A stretch of DNA of 64,000 nucleotides from G965200765 sp965203865 (GTDB lineage Bacteria; Pseudomonadota; Gammaproteobacteria; Arenicellales; JAJDZL01): positions 62,001 through 126,000 of the forward strand of contig OZ241916.1 in assembly GCA_965203865.1 (NCBI GenBank), in the 5' to 3' direction. The position numbers and the translations under genes were made by a program. Position 1 is the stretch's first letter, and each line of letters opens with the position of its first letter. The notes below the pieces were generated by a model that saw only the letters and a list, made by a program, of their open reading frames with translations, made no database searches and was not told where the DNA came from. Below are positions 24,331 to 33,597 of the stretch, piece after piece.

Positions 24331-24990
24331 TTACTTCAGCTCTGCCTGAATAATTTCTTCAATTCGCTCGGCGATTTCGGAAACTGTCCCGGAAGCATCA
24401 ACCGTATGCAGCACCCCCAGGTTTTCGTAATAGGATAGCAGCGGTGCTGTCTGCTCATTGAAGACTTTCAACCGGTGTCTTATTGACTTCTCATTGTCGT
24501 CTTCGCGTTGCATGAGACTTTCCTTCTGGCAGCTGTCGCATACTCCTTCACTTTGCGGCGGTCCAAAATAGATATTGTATATTCTGCCGCAAATTGAACA
24601 GGTTCTGCGTCCTGAAAGCCTCTTTACAACGGCTTCTTGATCCACTTGCAGATTCAATACAAAATTCAAAGGGGAACTTCGCGCGGCCAGTAAATCTTTC
24701 AATCCTTCTGCTTGTGCAATGCTTCTTGGAAAGCCATCCAGCAAAAATCCGTGCGAACAATCGTGTGTGTCCAAGAACTCCTGGATCAGTTCAAGCACAA
24801 TTTCATCAGATACCAAGCTGCCTTCTTGCACGACCTTTGAAATTTTCTGACCCAACTGGGTACCTGCATCAATTGCCTCTCGAAGCAATTCACCAGTTGA
24901 GATATGTGCAAGCCCATGATTTTCTTCTACGAATTTTGCTTGGCTACCCTTTCCTGATCCTGGTGCGCCAAGAAAAACAACCCTCAACAT
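24331..24990 (-). CDS. adk: Adenylate kinase with a four-cysteine zinc LID
   Basis: Interconverts ATP, AMP and ADP. P-loop GAPGSGKG at residues 8-15, HISTGELLR at 29, the LLDGFPR block near 83 and GRRTC at the start of the LID. The LID carries Cys131, Cys134, Cys151 and Cys154 (CSIC and CDSC), a zinc-binding LID, whereas the enterobacterial enzyme uses a hydrogen-bonded LID without zinc. The length of 219 is normal. A very good ribosome-binding site (GGAGGTGA) precedes the ATG, the strongest in the operon, consistent with adk being its first gene. Confidence 0.96.
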   Translation of the reverse strand: MLRVVFLGAPGSGKGSQAKFVEENHGLAHISTGELLREAIDAGTQLGQKISKVVQEGSLVSDEIVLELIQEFLDTHDCSHGFLLDGFPRSIAQAEGLKDLLAARSSPLNFVLNLQVDQEAVVKRLSGRRTCSICGRIYNIYFGPPQSEGVCDSCQKESLMQREDDNEKSIRHRLKVFNEQTAPLLSYYENLGVLHTVDASGTVSEIAERIEEIIQAELK

Positions 24991-25086
24991 ATTTCACCTC
25001 CTGACATCCATTTTCAAATGAACTTGTTCTGATTTATTTTGATATTAAGCTTGTATTAGTATTGGACCGAACGAACAGAGCAGGCT

Positions 25087-25815
25087 TTAAAAGCTGCATC
25101 GGGTCCAGTTGTTATAAAGTGTCCGAGCGATTTTTCGCAATTCATTATCGTACTTTTCAGCTTCTGCTCGCAAATGGTCTGCGCCACCGGCGCCGAACGT
25201 GTTTTTTAAAGCTTCGTTGTACTCGGGTACAGCATTCCACTCATCAACTGTATCCGGGCCGGTTTCAATATGAAACTGAATTCCAAACGCGGTCTCGCCC
25301 ACTGCAAAAGCTTGAACTGCACACTTGGATGACTGGACCAGCACGGTCGAATTCTCCGGCACCGTCTTTACTTCAGCTCCATGCCATTGCAATGTTTTGA
25401 ATTTTGCGGGAATGTCATGCATCAGAGGATGACTTGCACCATCTTCGGTCATCTCTACGCTGAGCATCCCGACTTCTCCCTCCTTTGCAAGGTCGACTTT
25501 CCCTCCCAGTGCTTCGGCAAGCATCTGGTGTCCAAGGCACACGCCCATGAAAGGTATTTTACGGATGCTTACTGCTTCATGGATGGCTTCTTTCTCTTTT
25601 GCAATCCATGGAAATTCTTCTTCTTGCCATACGTCCATCGGACCTCCCATTGAGATCACCGCATCGTACTTGGCCAAACTGGGAATAGGCTCGCCTTCGT
25701 CCAGCTCTACCGCATCCCATTCAATTCCGTCTTCCGCCATAAAGGAGCGGAAGATCCCCGGATGTTCACATGCTATGTGTTGAAAAACAATGATTCGAGG
25801 TGCTGATGTAACCAT
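25087..25815 (-). CDS. Class I glutamine amidotransferase-like protein
   Basis: A stand-alone class I glutamine amidotransferase domain of 242 residues. The nucleophile is Cys93 in GVCLGHQ, and the other members of the triad are His182 and Glu184 in IQFHIETGPD. A conserved SMGGPMDVWQEE block near residue 55 and HPLMHDIPAKF with TLQWHG near 140 are typical of the GMP-synthase-like GATase family used on small amine substrates. The partner or substrate is unknown. The gene stands alone, 97 bases from adk, with its own upstream region. Confidence 0.88.
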   Translation of the reverse strand: MVTSAPRIIVFQHIACEHPGIFRSFMAEDGIEWDAVELDEGEPIPSLAKYDAVISMGGPMDVWQEEEFPWIAKEKEAIHEAVSIRKIPFMGVCLGHQMLAEALGGKVDLAKEGEVGMLSVEMTEDGASHPLMHDIPAKFKTLQWHGAEVKTVPENSTVLVQSSKCAVQAFAVGETAFGIQFHIETGPDTVDEWNAVPEYNEALKNTFGAGGADHLRAEAEKYDNELRKIARTLYNNWTRCSF

Positions 25816-26076
25816 GGCAAAATTTTAATCGTCTATTTTGTTATTGATAAATAGTAATAAGAGTATAATTCTAGCGAGCTTAGTTCGGGTAACCTACACT
25901 ATGCTGTAGTTCCAAATAGTTCCGGGAAAAAGGCGGGAAGCCTTTGCAATTTCCCAAATTGAAAATAAATTCCGTTTGTAGCACAGTTCTGATTTGCCCA
26001 TCGTTCAGGTTTATTTTATTGCTAATTGATTTGTCTTTTGTTCCGTTTTAATCGTCACATTTAAATTTACACCAAT
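25816..26076. other. Divergent promoter region of the amidotransferase and thrC
   Basis: About 260 AT-rich bases between two divergently read genes. I see no named operator, no attenuator-type Thr-rich leader peptide and no clear hairpin. Confidence 0.35.
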
Positions 26077-27471
26077 TTGCAGTACATCAGCACTCGGGCC
26101 CAGGCTCGGAAAATCAACTTTGAAGAAGCTGTTACTTGCGGACTTGCAAGTGACGGGGGCCTCTATGTACCTTCTGAGTGGCCATCCATAACGCTCAAAG
26201 AATTCCATGACTTTAAAAGTCTATCGTATTCTGAACTGGCAACCAGAGTGCTGGCAAAGTTCGCCGGTGCAAGCGTACCGCTGGAGCATCTTCGGGAAAC
26301 AGTGTTCAAAGCCTATTCCGATTTTGACGACCCGCAGGTTGCACCGCTTGTAGAAATCAGGGACAATCTATACACACTGGAACTGTTCCATGGACCTACG
26401 TTGTCTTTCAAGGACTACGCGTTGCAGTTTCTTGGTCGCTTCATGGACTGGTCGCTGCAGAGAAAGGGTGAACGACTGGTAATTGTCGGGGCAACCTCAG
26501 GCGATACAGGTTCTGCTGCAATTCACGCAGTTGGCGGGAATTCCACAATTGACCTGTTTATGCTCCACCCCTATGGGCGAGTAACAGACATGCAGCGCCG
26601 TCAAATGACCACCAGTACCTACGAAAATATCTACAACTATGCAGTTGACGGTACCTTTGACGACTGCCAGGCGATGGCAAAGACAATTTTGAATGACCCC
26701 GAGATTCTGGACAAGTTGTCGCTGGGAGCTGTGAATTCAATCAATTGGGGGCGCGTTGCATCACAGGTGGTGTACTATATTTTTGCAGCACTTCAGCTTG
26801 GAGCTCCCGAAAAAAATGTTTCTTTCGCAGTTCCAACCGGAAATTTCGGCAATGTATTTGCAGCCTATGTTGCACGGGAAGTGGGTTTGCCGATCGGAAA
26901 AATTGTCATTTGCACAAACGAAAACGACATTCTGGCCCGATTTTTCGCGAGTGGAATCATGCAGAAAAAAGGTGTAAAAGCCACCTTGTCTCCTAGCATG
27001 GATATTCAGGTGTCCAGCAACTTTGAACGATTTCTGTTTGACTTGCATAACAGGGACGGAAACTCGGTAGAGCAGTTAATGAACAAATTTGCCAGGGACG
27101 GAGAGTATGCTGTCGATGCACAGATGCTGGAAAGAGCGCGTGGCTTCTTTTGCGCTCATAGCGTGGACGATACCGAAACCTGCGAGGCAATTGGAATTCA
27201 ATATCGCAACCATGGAAAGATAGTTGACCCGCATACAGCAGTTGCCCTAGCCTCTGCGAACAAGTATCGGAAATGTCTTGACGAGCCGATGGTTGTTGTT
27301 TCTACCGCACATCCAGCAAAATTTTCAGAGGCAATCATTCGTGCAACGGGAGTAGACATTGAACTCCCGCCCCGATTGGAAAAGATATTGCACAGGCCCG
27401 AAAAGTTCCGGCGAATTTCCAACAGTGTTGATGAGTTGAAGCAACTGATTTTGGACAGGTGTGCGATATGA
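26077..27471 (+). CDS. thrC: Threonine synthase
   Basis: PLP enzyme that turns O-phosphohomoserine into threonine. The sequence opens MQYISTRAQARKINFEEAV with SDGGLYVP, and the PLP Lys is residue 112 in LSFKDYALQ. GATSGDTGSAAI (phosphate-binding) is near 145 and AVPTGNFGNVFAAYVAREVGLP near 255. The length of 464 matches the long type used by gammaproteobacteria and yeast. There is no ATG near the beginning; translation starts at TTG 26077 with no clear ribosome-binding site. It stands apart from thrA and thrB and is followed by a peptidase gene whose ATG overlaps its TGA. Confidence 0.96.
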   Translation: MQYISTRAQARKINFEEAVTCGLASDGGLYVPSEWPSITLKEFHDFKSLSYSELATRVLAKFAGASVPLEHLRETVFKAYSDFDDPQVAPLVEIRDNLYTLELFHGPTLSFKDYALQFLGRFMDWSLQRKGERLVIVGATSGDTGSAAIHAVGGNSTIDLFMLHPYGRVTDMQRRQMTTSTYENIYNYAVDGTFDDCQAMAKTILNDPEILDKLSLGAVNSINWGRVASQVVYYIFAALQLGAPEKNVSFAVPTGNFGNVFAAYVAREVGLPIGKIVICTNENDILARFFASGIMQKKGVKATLSPSMDIQVSSNFERFLFDLHNRDGNSVEQLMNKFARDGEYAVDAQMLERARGFFCAHSVDDTETCEAIGIQYRNHGKIVDPHTAVALASANKYRKCLDEPMVVVSTAHPAKFSEAIIRATGVDIELPPRLEKILHRPEKFRRISNSVDELKQLILDRCAI

Positions 27472-28328
27472 AAAACAGAGGTATCTGCCGTTTTGGGCTT
27501 GTTTCAATCTTGTTGCTGTTTCTTTTCGCAAATTCTCATGCCGAACATGTTTCTGCGGAGTCCAAATATGGTGCAAAGCTGGAAGGGAGCTTTATTCAAG
27601 GCGGCTTGGTAGTTGGGCAAACAAAGCCCGGCTCTTCTGTGAAATTCAACAATAACTCTGTCCGCGTATCGGATGACGGAGTGTTTTTGGTTGGATTCGG
27701 TCGCGATGCCAGGCTGGAATGGCCGCTTTCAATTATTCATCCGGACGGTAAAAAGTTCGACAGTAAAATTGTTATCGCAAAACGAGAGTATCAATTGCAG
27801 CGAATCGATGGTGTTCCAGATCGTACTGTGAATCCGTTGCCGGAAGATCTGGACCGGATCAGAGCGGATGTACGACAAGTTCAGAAAGCGCGAAGGACGA
27901 ATCATTCCCGGACTGATTTTCTGGAAGGATTTGCATGGCCAGCAACTGGAATTATCACCGGAGTTTATGGAAGCCAAAGAATTATCAATGGCGAGCCGCG
28001 CCGACCGCACTACGGCATTGATATTGCTGCACCTGCTGGAACACCTGTAGCTGCCCCTGTTTCCGGAGTTGTCACAATGGCGCATCCCGATATGTTCTTT
28101 TCGGGGGGAACACTGATTATTGACCACGGTCACGGCTTGTCATCGACATTTTTGCACCTTGACAATATTCTGGTTAGCGAGGGTGAATATGTAAAAAAGG
28201 GGCAGATCGTTGCACTAGTCGGTTCCACCGGACGTTCTACAGGTGCGCATTTGGATTGGAGAATCAATCTGTTCAAGACTCGCCTTGATCCTGAATTAAT
28301 TGCCGGTGCCATGCCTGGCCAGCAGTGA
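27468..28328 (+). CDS. Secreted M23-family (LytM) peptidase
   Basis: A periplasmic peptidoglycan endopeptidase-like protein of 286 residues from the ATG at 27468, which overlaps the thrC stop (ATGA). A signal peptide covers residues 1-25 (LVSILLLFLFANSHA). The N-terminal half is a beta-rich region (LEGSFIQGGLVVGQTKPGS). The C-terminal LytM domain holds the zinc ligands His181 and Asp185 in HYGIDIAAP, His230 in FLHLDN and His261 in GAHLDWRI, so all catalytic residues are present. It probably cleaves stem-peptide cross-links. A longer start at 27459 (MCDM) is less likely. Confidence 0.93.
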   Translation: MKNRGICRFGLVSILLLFLFANSHAEHVSAESKYGAKLEGSFIQGGLVVGQTKPGSSVKFNNNSVRVSDDGVFLVGFGRDARLEWPLSIIHPDGKKFDSKIVIAKREYQLQRIDGVPDRTVNPLPEDLDRIRADVRQVQKARRTNHSRTDFLEGFAWPATGIITGVYGSQRIINGEPRRPHYGIDIAAPAGTPVAAPVSGVVTMAHPDMFFSGGTLIIDHGHGLSSTFLHLDNILVSEGEYVKKGQIVALVGSTGRSTGAHLDWRINLFKTRLDPELIAGAMPGQQ

Positions 28329-28894
28329 GCATTCAATCCTTGAACAACCTTCCTGCAGTTTCCTATCGAGGCCTGATTGCCGGAATTGCTGCCATGGCAG
28401 TAATTGTTACGGCCTCCAATATCCTTGTTGGCTTCCCAATCAATGACTGGCTTACTTGGGGAGCATTCAGTTTTCCTGCTGCATTTCTCATTGCAGATTT
28501 GATCAATAGAAGCTTGGGGCCGCAGCATGCCAGAATCGTTGCATGTGCAGGATTTATTATTGCGGTGGCGATGTCATTTTGGTTGGCCACCCCCCGTATT
28601 GCCCTGGGTTCAGGCATTGCATTTATTGTTGGCCAAATGACGGATATATCAATCTTTCACCATCTCAGAAACAAGACGTGGTGGCAAGCACCGCTCATTT
28701 CCTCCAGTATCGCGTCTGCTGTTGACACTGCAATATTCTTTAGCATCGCATTTGCTGGCACGGGACTGCCTTGGGTCACGCTTGCTATCGGTGACTATGG
28801 CGTAAAGCTTGCTGTTACTGTTCTTCTTCTGATTCCGTTTTATGCGCTAATGGGCATTATTCCTGTTGAATTCAGAAGGACTCAGCAAGAATAA
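28325..28894 (+). CDS. Queuosine-precursor transporter, VUT/YhhQ family
   Basis: A small inner-membrane protein of 189 residues with about six hydrophobic helices. It fits the VUT/YhhQ family, which imports queuosine precursors: NDWLTWGAFSFPAAFLIADLINRSLGPQHAR near residues 39-68 gives the Pro-Ala-X-Leu-X-Ala-Asp motif in the second helix, and IGDYGVKLAVTVLLLIPFYAL closes the sequence. The start is GTG at 28325 overlapping the peptidase TGA as GTGA. Related genes normally regulated by a preQ1 riboswitch show one upstream; here none is seen because the gene lies inside an operon. Confidence 0.82.
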   Translation: MSIQSLNNLPAVSYRGLIAGIAAMAVIVTASNILVGFPINDWLTWGAFSFPAAFLIADLINRSLGPQHARIVACAGFIIAVAMSFWLATPRIALGSGIAFIVGQMTDISIFHHLRNKTWWQAPLISSSIASAVDTAIFFSIAFAGTGLPWVTLAIGDYGVKLAVTVLLLIPFYALMGIIPVEFRRTQQE

Positions 28895-28910
28895 ATGGTA
28901 TTGAATATTT

Positions 28911-29735
28911 TTAGCCAAAGTACTTTGAGCAGGAACTGATTCCCTTGCAAACTTGCCCGGTGTAGTTGTCTGGAAGTTCGGCGAGGATGTCTTCGCCGCA
29001 CGGTTGATTTTCAACTTCCAGAAAGACAGCTCCCCCAGAGCCTGACATCCGTGCGGGTCCGAATTGCCGGAGCCACTGCAAGGCATCGCCAACCTGCGGA
29101 TACAATTTGCAGGCAGTTTCTTCCAGGTCATTGGCAAGTTTATCTGGCAATCGGTCTCTATTTTTAATCCGATTGCGAAATCTTGTGAAGTTGGCGTTTT
29201 CATATACTCTGCGGGTTGAAACCTGAATTGGCGGGACTACAATCACATAGTAGCATTCGGGAATTTCGATTGGGGTCAACTCGTCTCCAATACCCTCTCC
29301 CCAGGCGGTGGCACCGTTTACAAATACTGCAACATCCGCTCCAATGGAGCTACTGATTTGAGAGAGTTTTTCAGTGGAAAGATCAAGCTGCCAGTATTTG
29401 TTCAACGCAATCAGAGTTGTTGCAGCATCAGAGCTGCCGCCGCCAAGCCCGCTGCCAATTGGAATTTTTTTTTCAAGATAAATGCGAACTCCGAGCTTGG
29501 TATTCGATATTTGCTGCAACTTTTTTGCAGCCTTTACTGCGAGGTCATTGGAATTTGATAAGCATGGAATTTCTGGAATTCTCTCAATCAAGCCGTCTGT
29601 GCGTTGCTCGAAACTCAAATGATCTGACCAGTCAACCAGTTGAAACACGGTTTGTACTTCATGATATCCGTTGGAGCGTCTGCCTGCAACGTGCAGAAAA
29701 AGATTTAATTTAGCGGGAGCGTGCCAGACTTTCAT
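28911..29735 (-). CDS. ispE: 4-diphosphocytidyl-2-C-methyl-D-erythritol kinase
   Basis: GHMP kinase of the MEP pathway for isoprenoid precursors. The opening WHAPAKLNLFLHVAGRRSNGYHEVQTVFQ carries the substrate-binding Lys and His, and the ATP loop PIGSGLGGGSSDAA lies near residues 91-104. GADVAVFVNG and the C-terminal GPARMSGSGGAVFLE are the other GHMP motifs. The length of 274 is normal. It follows lolB in the same orientation after 36 bases, the usual gammaproteobacterial pairing. In Escherichia coli these genes lie divergent from hemA-prfA, and here the same divergence exists but hemA is missing. Confidence 0.95.
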   Translation of the reverse strand: MKVWHAPAKLNLFLHVAGRRSNGYHEVQTVFQLVDWSDHLSFEQRTDGLIERIPEIPCLSNSNDLAVKAAKKLQQISNTKLGVRIYLEKKIPIGSGLGGGSSDAATTLIALNKYWQLDLSTEKLSQISSSIGADVAVFVNGATAWGEGIGDELTPIEIPECYYVIVVPPIQVSTRRVYENANFTRFRNRIKNRDRLPDKLANDLEETACKLYPQVGDALQWLRQFGPARMSGSGGAVFLEVENQPCGEDILAELPDNYTGQVCKGISSCSKYFG

Positions 29736-29771
29736 TCGTGCACTTTCATCAGCAATCGTTTTACCGAGGTT

Positions 29772-30413
29772 CTATTGAATTCCCCATTGTCGAATGGCCA
29801 ACTTGATTTCAACACTTTCTTCATTGTCGGTCTTGTTGTTGGAATTAAAAAATTTCACCTTGAAATCTGAGCGAATTCGAAGTCGGGAGGGCAAGGAAAG
29901 GGTTCCGACTTTCTTGTAGCGCGAGTATTTTATTGTCCAGCCGGACTCCTGTAGATTCACAGGATTACCGTTTGAGTTGACGCGGATAGAATTTACCTCA
30001 GGGGAGTTTGATTTACCGACTACCCAGTCGATCATTTCTTGAAACGGCATGTACCATCCAGTGCGTTCACTTAGCAGATCTGTAGCGGATTTTCCGTAGA
30101 ACAGATTGCCCCTGGAATCAATCAACTCAGCACCGTCAGAGTCCTGACGAACAATAAATTGCGTTTTTCCAAGACCGGCAAGCAACTGAATATCATGCTT
30201 ATCCTTGCTTCTCTTCCAGATCAGGGTGCCCGTTCCACCTTCATTTCCAGCGCGGTAGCCAATCCGTCCCTGAATAATCCAGCTGTCTATGGAAGCGATT
30301 TTTTCAACCCGTTTTTCGTATGCGTGGAAATTCGCGTCTGAGGGGTGTTGGCTTAGTGTTGTACAACCTGAAACAACCGCCAAAATTGCAATGGCAGCGA
30401 AACGGTGTATCAA
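29772..30413 (-). CDS. lolB: Outer-membrane lipoprotein insertion protein LolB
   Basis: Receives lipoproteins from LolA and inserts them in the outer membrane. Residues 1-17 form a lipoprotein signal ending VVSGC with the lipidated Cys17. The mature part reads SIDSWIIQGRIGYRAGNEGGTGTLIWKRSKDKHDIQL, the LolB strand pattern with the conserved WxxxGR block. The length of 213 is typical. There is no ATG near the signal; translation starts at TTG 30413, overlapping the stop of the TPR lipoprotein gene (TTGA). Confidence 0.93.
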   Translation of the reverse strand: MIHRFAAIAILAVVSGCTTLSQHPSDANFHAYEKRVEKIASIDSWIIQGRIGYRAGNEGGTGTLIWKRSKDKHDIQLLAGLGKTQFIVRQDSDGAELIDSRGNLFYGKSATDLLSERTGWYMPFQEMIDWVVGKSNSPEVNSIRVNSNGNPVNLQESGWTIKYSRYKKVGTLSLPSRLRIRSDFKVKFFNSNNKTDNEESVEIKLAIRQWGIQ

Positions 30414-32182
30414 TTGATAAACTTCCGAATTGTTTCTAGCAAAATCTTGTTGTCAGGTGCGAAATTACGCGCTTCTCTCCAGATTTTTCGGGCTTTTCGA
30501 CGTTCTCCGTTCATCCAGTAGATCTCGCCCAGGTGGGCTGCCATGACTGGATCTTCCAACTGGTCGTACGCTAACTCGATCCATTTTATTGCTTCATCAA
30601 AATTTCCCAGTTTGTACTGAACCCAGCCCATGCTGTCAAGAATATAAGGATCTTTGGGGCGAAGCTCCAATGCAGCTTCAATCAGCTTCAAAGCTTCGTC
30701 GTGGCGGTCTGTTTGATCTGCCAGTGTATAGCCTAGCGAATTCAATGCCTGCGGATTGTTTGGCTGGCGACTAAGGATAATTCGAACGTCCTTTTCAACA
30801 ACATCAACCAAATTCAACTCAGCGGCAACATAGCTGTGTGCTAGCAGTAGCGTGTTGTTGTTTGGAAATTTCTGCAGGGCTTCGTCCAGTGCCTTCAATG
30901 AATCTTCAAGTCGGTCAGCATCGCGGTACAATTCGTCCACTGTCAGGTATACCTGAATACGCTGTCCAACGGACTGAACCGGCAAGGTTCTCAGAAAGTT
31001 TAGCCCTCGCTGCAGCGACTGGCTTCTGGCCTCTAATCTTGCCCGGAGCAAGTTTTTTCTGAAATTCAGATTACCCGTAGTCACTCGATTTAACCACAAA
31101 GCCGACTCATCATATTTTTCCAGTTCCAAAGATGCCTGGGCAATACCGAGATAGGCAGCCTGGTCGGTTGGAACCTGCTGTACGTAAGCATTGAAGTTTT
31201 CGTACGCAGCCGCGTACCGGTCCGAGCGAAGATACAAATTGGCAGTATTGAACAGCGCATCAGGCCCAGGAAGAATTTGGTATTGCTCAATTGCCATGCG
31301 AATCATTCCGGCGCGGGACAGATAGTCAGCATAGATTTCCCGAAGACGATGGGAGTCAGGAAATTGCATCAGGTAGTTTTCCGCATATGCTTCACCTTCT
31401 TCTGTTTTTCCCTGGTCCAGGAAAAAGGCAAAATTTGTAGTTGCGGCAGTGTCTGAACCTGGATCAATTGCAAGCGCATTGTCAATATGCACCCTCAACT
31501 GGTCTACTTCAAGTCCGGCGGATAATGATATGTTGAAAAGCTCAAGGTGTCCCGTGACATGGTCGGGATAGGCAGCAACAATTTCCTGATACATCTCAAG
31601 TGCAGAAATTGAATCCATGGAACTGCTCAGAATTTGCGAAATATCCTTCAGTATCTTGTCGGGGTTGTTAGCGGAAACAGACATGGCGTTAATAAAGCTT
31701 TCTGTTGCTTCTGCATCTTGCATCAAGGCAAGTTGCGTGATTCCCCGTGATTTCCATGCGTCTGCCGAATTCGGAACCAGTTCAACCCACAATTGGGTTG
31801 TCTCATCCGCGATGTCATGGCGCTCGGCCGCAATTGCACGCCTTGCAAGAGTTTCAACCAGTCGAGGGTCTTTTGTCTCCATCGCAACACTATTCAGTAA
31901 ATTGATGGACGAGTTTTGGTCGTTTCGCAAGTAGGCCAGTTCTGAGGTAACCAGCTTTTGCAGCAAGTCAGAGGTTAGTTCGACTTCGGGAAGCTCGGGT
32001 TCCGTAACAGGCTCGGTTACTGCTGGAACAGGTATTGGTTCCACTTTTGATACATTGGTTACTGGAGTGGTGCAGGAAGCAACGGCAAGCAAGATTGCCA
32101 GACACGCGGCCCGGCGCAAAATTGAATTTACCGTCAACAACCTGCGGACGGAAACAAATGCTTCGATCATTATGAATTTCAA
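30410..32182 (-). CDS. TPR-repeat outer-membrane lipoprotein
   Basis: A tetratricopeptide-repeat lipoprotein of up to 590 residues. The lipobox is LLAVASC with Cys37. The rest is helical with TPR units, clear near the end: NNPQALNSLGYTLADQ, then DPYILDSMGWVQYKLGNFDEAIKWIELAYDQ, then DPVMAAHLGEIYWMNGERRKARKIW. Large TPR proteins of this kind sit upstream of lolB in many gammaproteobacteria, and the four-base overlap with lolB argues for a joint envelope function, which is unproven. The start is TTG 32182 (AGGAG seven bases upstream) or ATG 32170. Confidence 0.88.
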   Translation of the reverse strand: MKFIMIEAFVSVRRLLTVNSILRRAACLAILLAVASCTTPVTNVSKVEPIPVPAVTEPVTEPELPEVELTSDLLQKLVTSELAYLRNDQNSSINLLNSVAMETKDPRLVETLARRAIAAERHDIADETTQLWVELVPNSADAWKSRGITQLALMQDAEATESFINAMSVSANNPDKILKDISQILSSSMDSISALEMYQEIVAAYPDHVTGHLELFNISLSAGLEVDQLRVHIDNALAIDPGSDTAATTNFAFFLDQGKTEEGEAYAENYLMQFPDSHRLREIYADYLSRAGMIRMAIEQYQILPGPDALFNTANLYLRSDRYAAAYENFNAYVQQVPTDQAAYLGIAQASLELEKYDESALWLNRVTTGNLNFRKNLLRARLEARSQSLQRGLNFLRTLPVQSVGQRIQVYLTVDELYRDADRLEDSLKALDEALQKFPNNNTLLLAHSYVAAELNLVDVVEKDVRIILSRQPNNPQALNSLGYTLADQTDRHDEALKLIEAALELRPKDPYILDSMGWVQYKLGNFDEAIKWIELAYDQLEDPVMAAHLGEIYWMNGERRKARKIWREARNFAPDNKILLETIRKFIN

Positions 32183-32453
32183 GTCCTCACTCCTAGAAAG
32201 AATAACTTGCAGGCAATTTCTCCCCTGTCTAATCTAATGTCAGACACCATGCAACATACGCCTAAATGTCAATTATAATAGTTCAATAATAGCAAAAAGT
32301 TATATCATCATCAGTTGAATCTTGATCTTTGGAATCGCAGATTCTCAACGCAAGCATGATTTCCTGGTCAATAGTTACATGATCGTATTGAAGGCGTAAT
32401 AGTTGCGCATTGTGCTTATTCTAAATTGAATTACAGTCTCAAGAGTTAAACTT
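32183..32453. other. Divergent region upstream of prfA, place of a missing hemA
   Basis: 271 bases between the TPR lipoprotein and prfA, containing no reading frame of interest. In most gammaproteobacteria hemA starts here and runs into prfA. I find no remnant of it in either direction. Confidence 0.5.
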
Positions 32454-33542
32454 GTGAAAGAATCAATCAGAAATAAGCTTGATATTCTTGTTCTCAGGCA
32501 AGACGAAATCAACGCGGAATTATCCAGTTCCGAAGTCGTGCAAGATATGAACAGGTTTCGCAGCTTGTCAATCGAGTTGTCGGAAATAGCCGAAATCGTT
32601 GAAAAATATCGCCAATATTCAACTTTGGAACAGGAGTTGTCCGACGTTCAGGTCATGCTAGATGACCCGGATGCTCAAATCAAGGATCTTGCGCAGGTTG
32701 AATTTGAAGAATTGGAAGAGAAGCTGGAAAGGACTCAGGAAGAATTGCACAAGCTGCTTCTTCCAAAAGACCCCAACGACACTCGCAACTTGTTTCTTGA
32801 AATTCGAGCAGGTACGGGCGGCGATGAAGCCGCTATATTTGCCGGAGACTTGTGTCGCATGTACAAGCTTTATGTCCAGGCAAGCAGTTGGAAATGTGAA
32901 ACTGTGAGCGAAAGCGAAGGTGAGCACGGCGGCTACAAGGAAGTTATTCTACGAATTGAAGGCAAGGGTGCCTACTCGAGACTCAAGTTTGAATCGGGTA
33001 CTCACAGAGTGCAGCGAGTCCCGAAAACCGAAGCCCAGGGACGAATTCACACTTCTGCCTGTACTGTGGCCATTCTGCCTGAAGCTGACAAAATAGACGA
33101 TGTGGAGATCAATTCCCAGGATCTTCGCGTGGATACATTCAGGGCATCCGGCGCCGGTGGTCAGCATGTTAATCGAACAGATTCAGCAGTTCGGTTAACA
33201 CATTTTCCGTCGGGTATCGTAGTCGAGTGCCAAGATGAAAGATCTCAGCACCAGAACAAGGCAAGAGCAATGGCAATGCTCCGTGCGCGTCTGCTGGACA
33301 TGAAGATCAGAAAGCAGCAGGAACAGCAAAGTGCCACACGCAAATTGATGGTTGGCAGCGGCGACCGCTCAGAGAGAATTCGAACCTACAACTTCCCGCA
33401 AGGCCGGGTAACCGACCATCGAATCAACCTTACTCTGTACAGGCTTGAAGAAGTAATGACTGGCGACATTGGTCTTGTAATCGAACCTTTGATTACAGAG
33501 CATCAAGCTGAGATCATGGCGGAAGCAAGCAGAGAAAACTGA
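32454..33542 (+). CDS. prfA: Peptide chain release factor 1
   Basis: Recognises UAA and UAG and releases the finished peptide. The catalytic motif GAGGQHVNRTDSAVRLTH lies near residues 232-249, with the GGQ Gln as the methylation target of PrmC, encoded nearby. The length of 362 is normal for RF1, and the long N-terminal coiled coil (residues 1-110) is complete. The start is GTG at 32454. PrmC follows 0.9 kb downstream, separated by two inserted membrane-protein genes on the other strand. Confidence 0.97.
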   Translation: MKESIRNKLDILVLRQDEINAELSSSEVVQDMNRFRSLSIELSEIAEIVEKYRQYSTLEQELSDVQVMLDDPDAQIKDLAQVEFEELEEKLERTQEELHKLLLPKDPNDTRNLFLEIRAGTGGDEAAIFAGDLCRMYKLYVQASSWKCETVSESEGEHGGYKEVILRIEGKGAYSRLKFESGTHRVQRVPKTEAQGRIHTSACTVAILPEADKIDDVEINSQDLRVDTFRASGAGGQHVNRTDSAVRLTHFPSGIVVECQDERSQHQNKARAMAMLRARLLDMKIRKQQEQQSATRKLMVGSGDRSERIRTYNFPQGRVTDHRINLTLYRLEEVMTGDIGLVIEPLITEHQAEIMAEASREN

Positions 33543-33597
33543 TACTTCAACACTTCCAGCTATAGCCGAAACTGGGTGAAATTGTTGCTGTCAGCGT

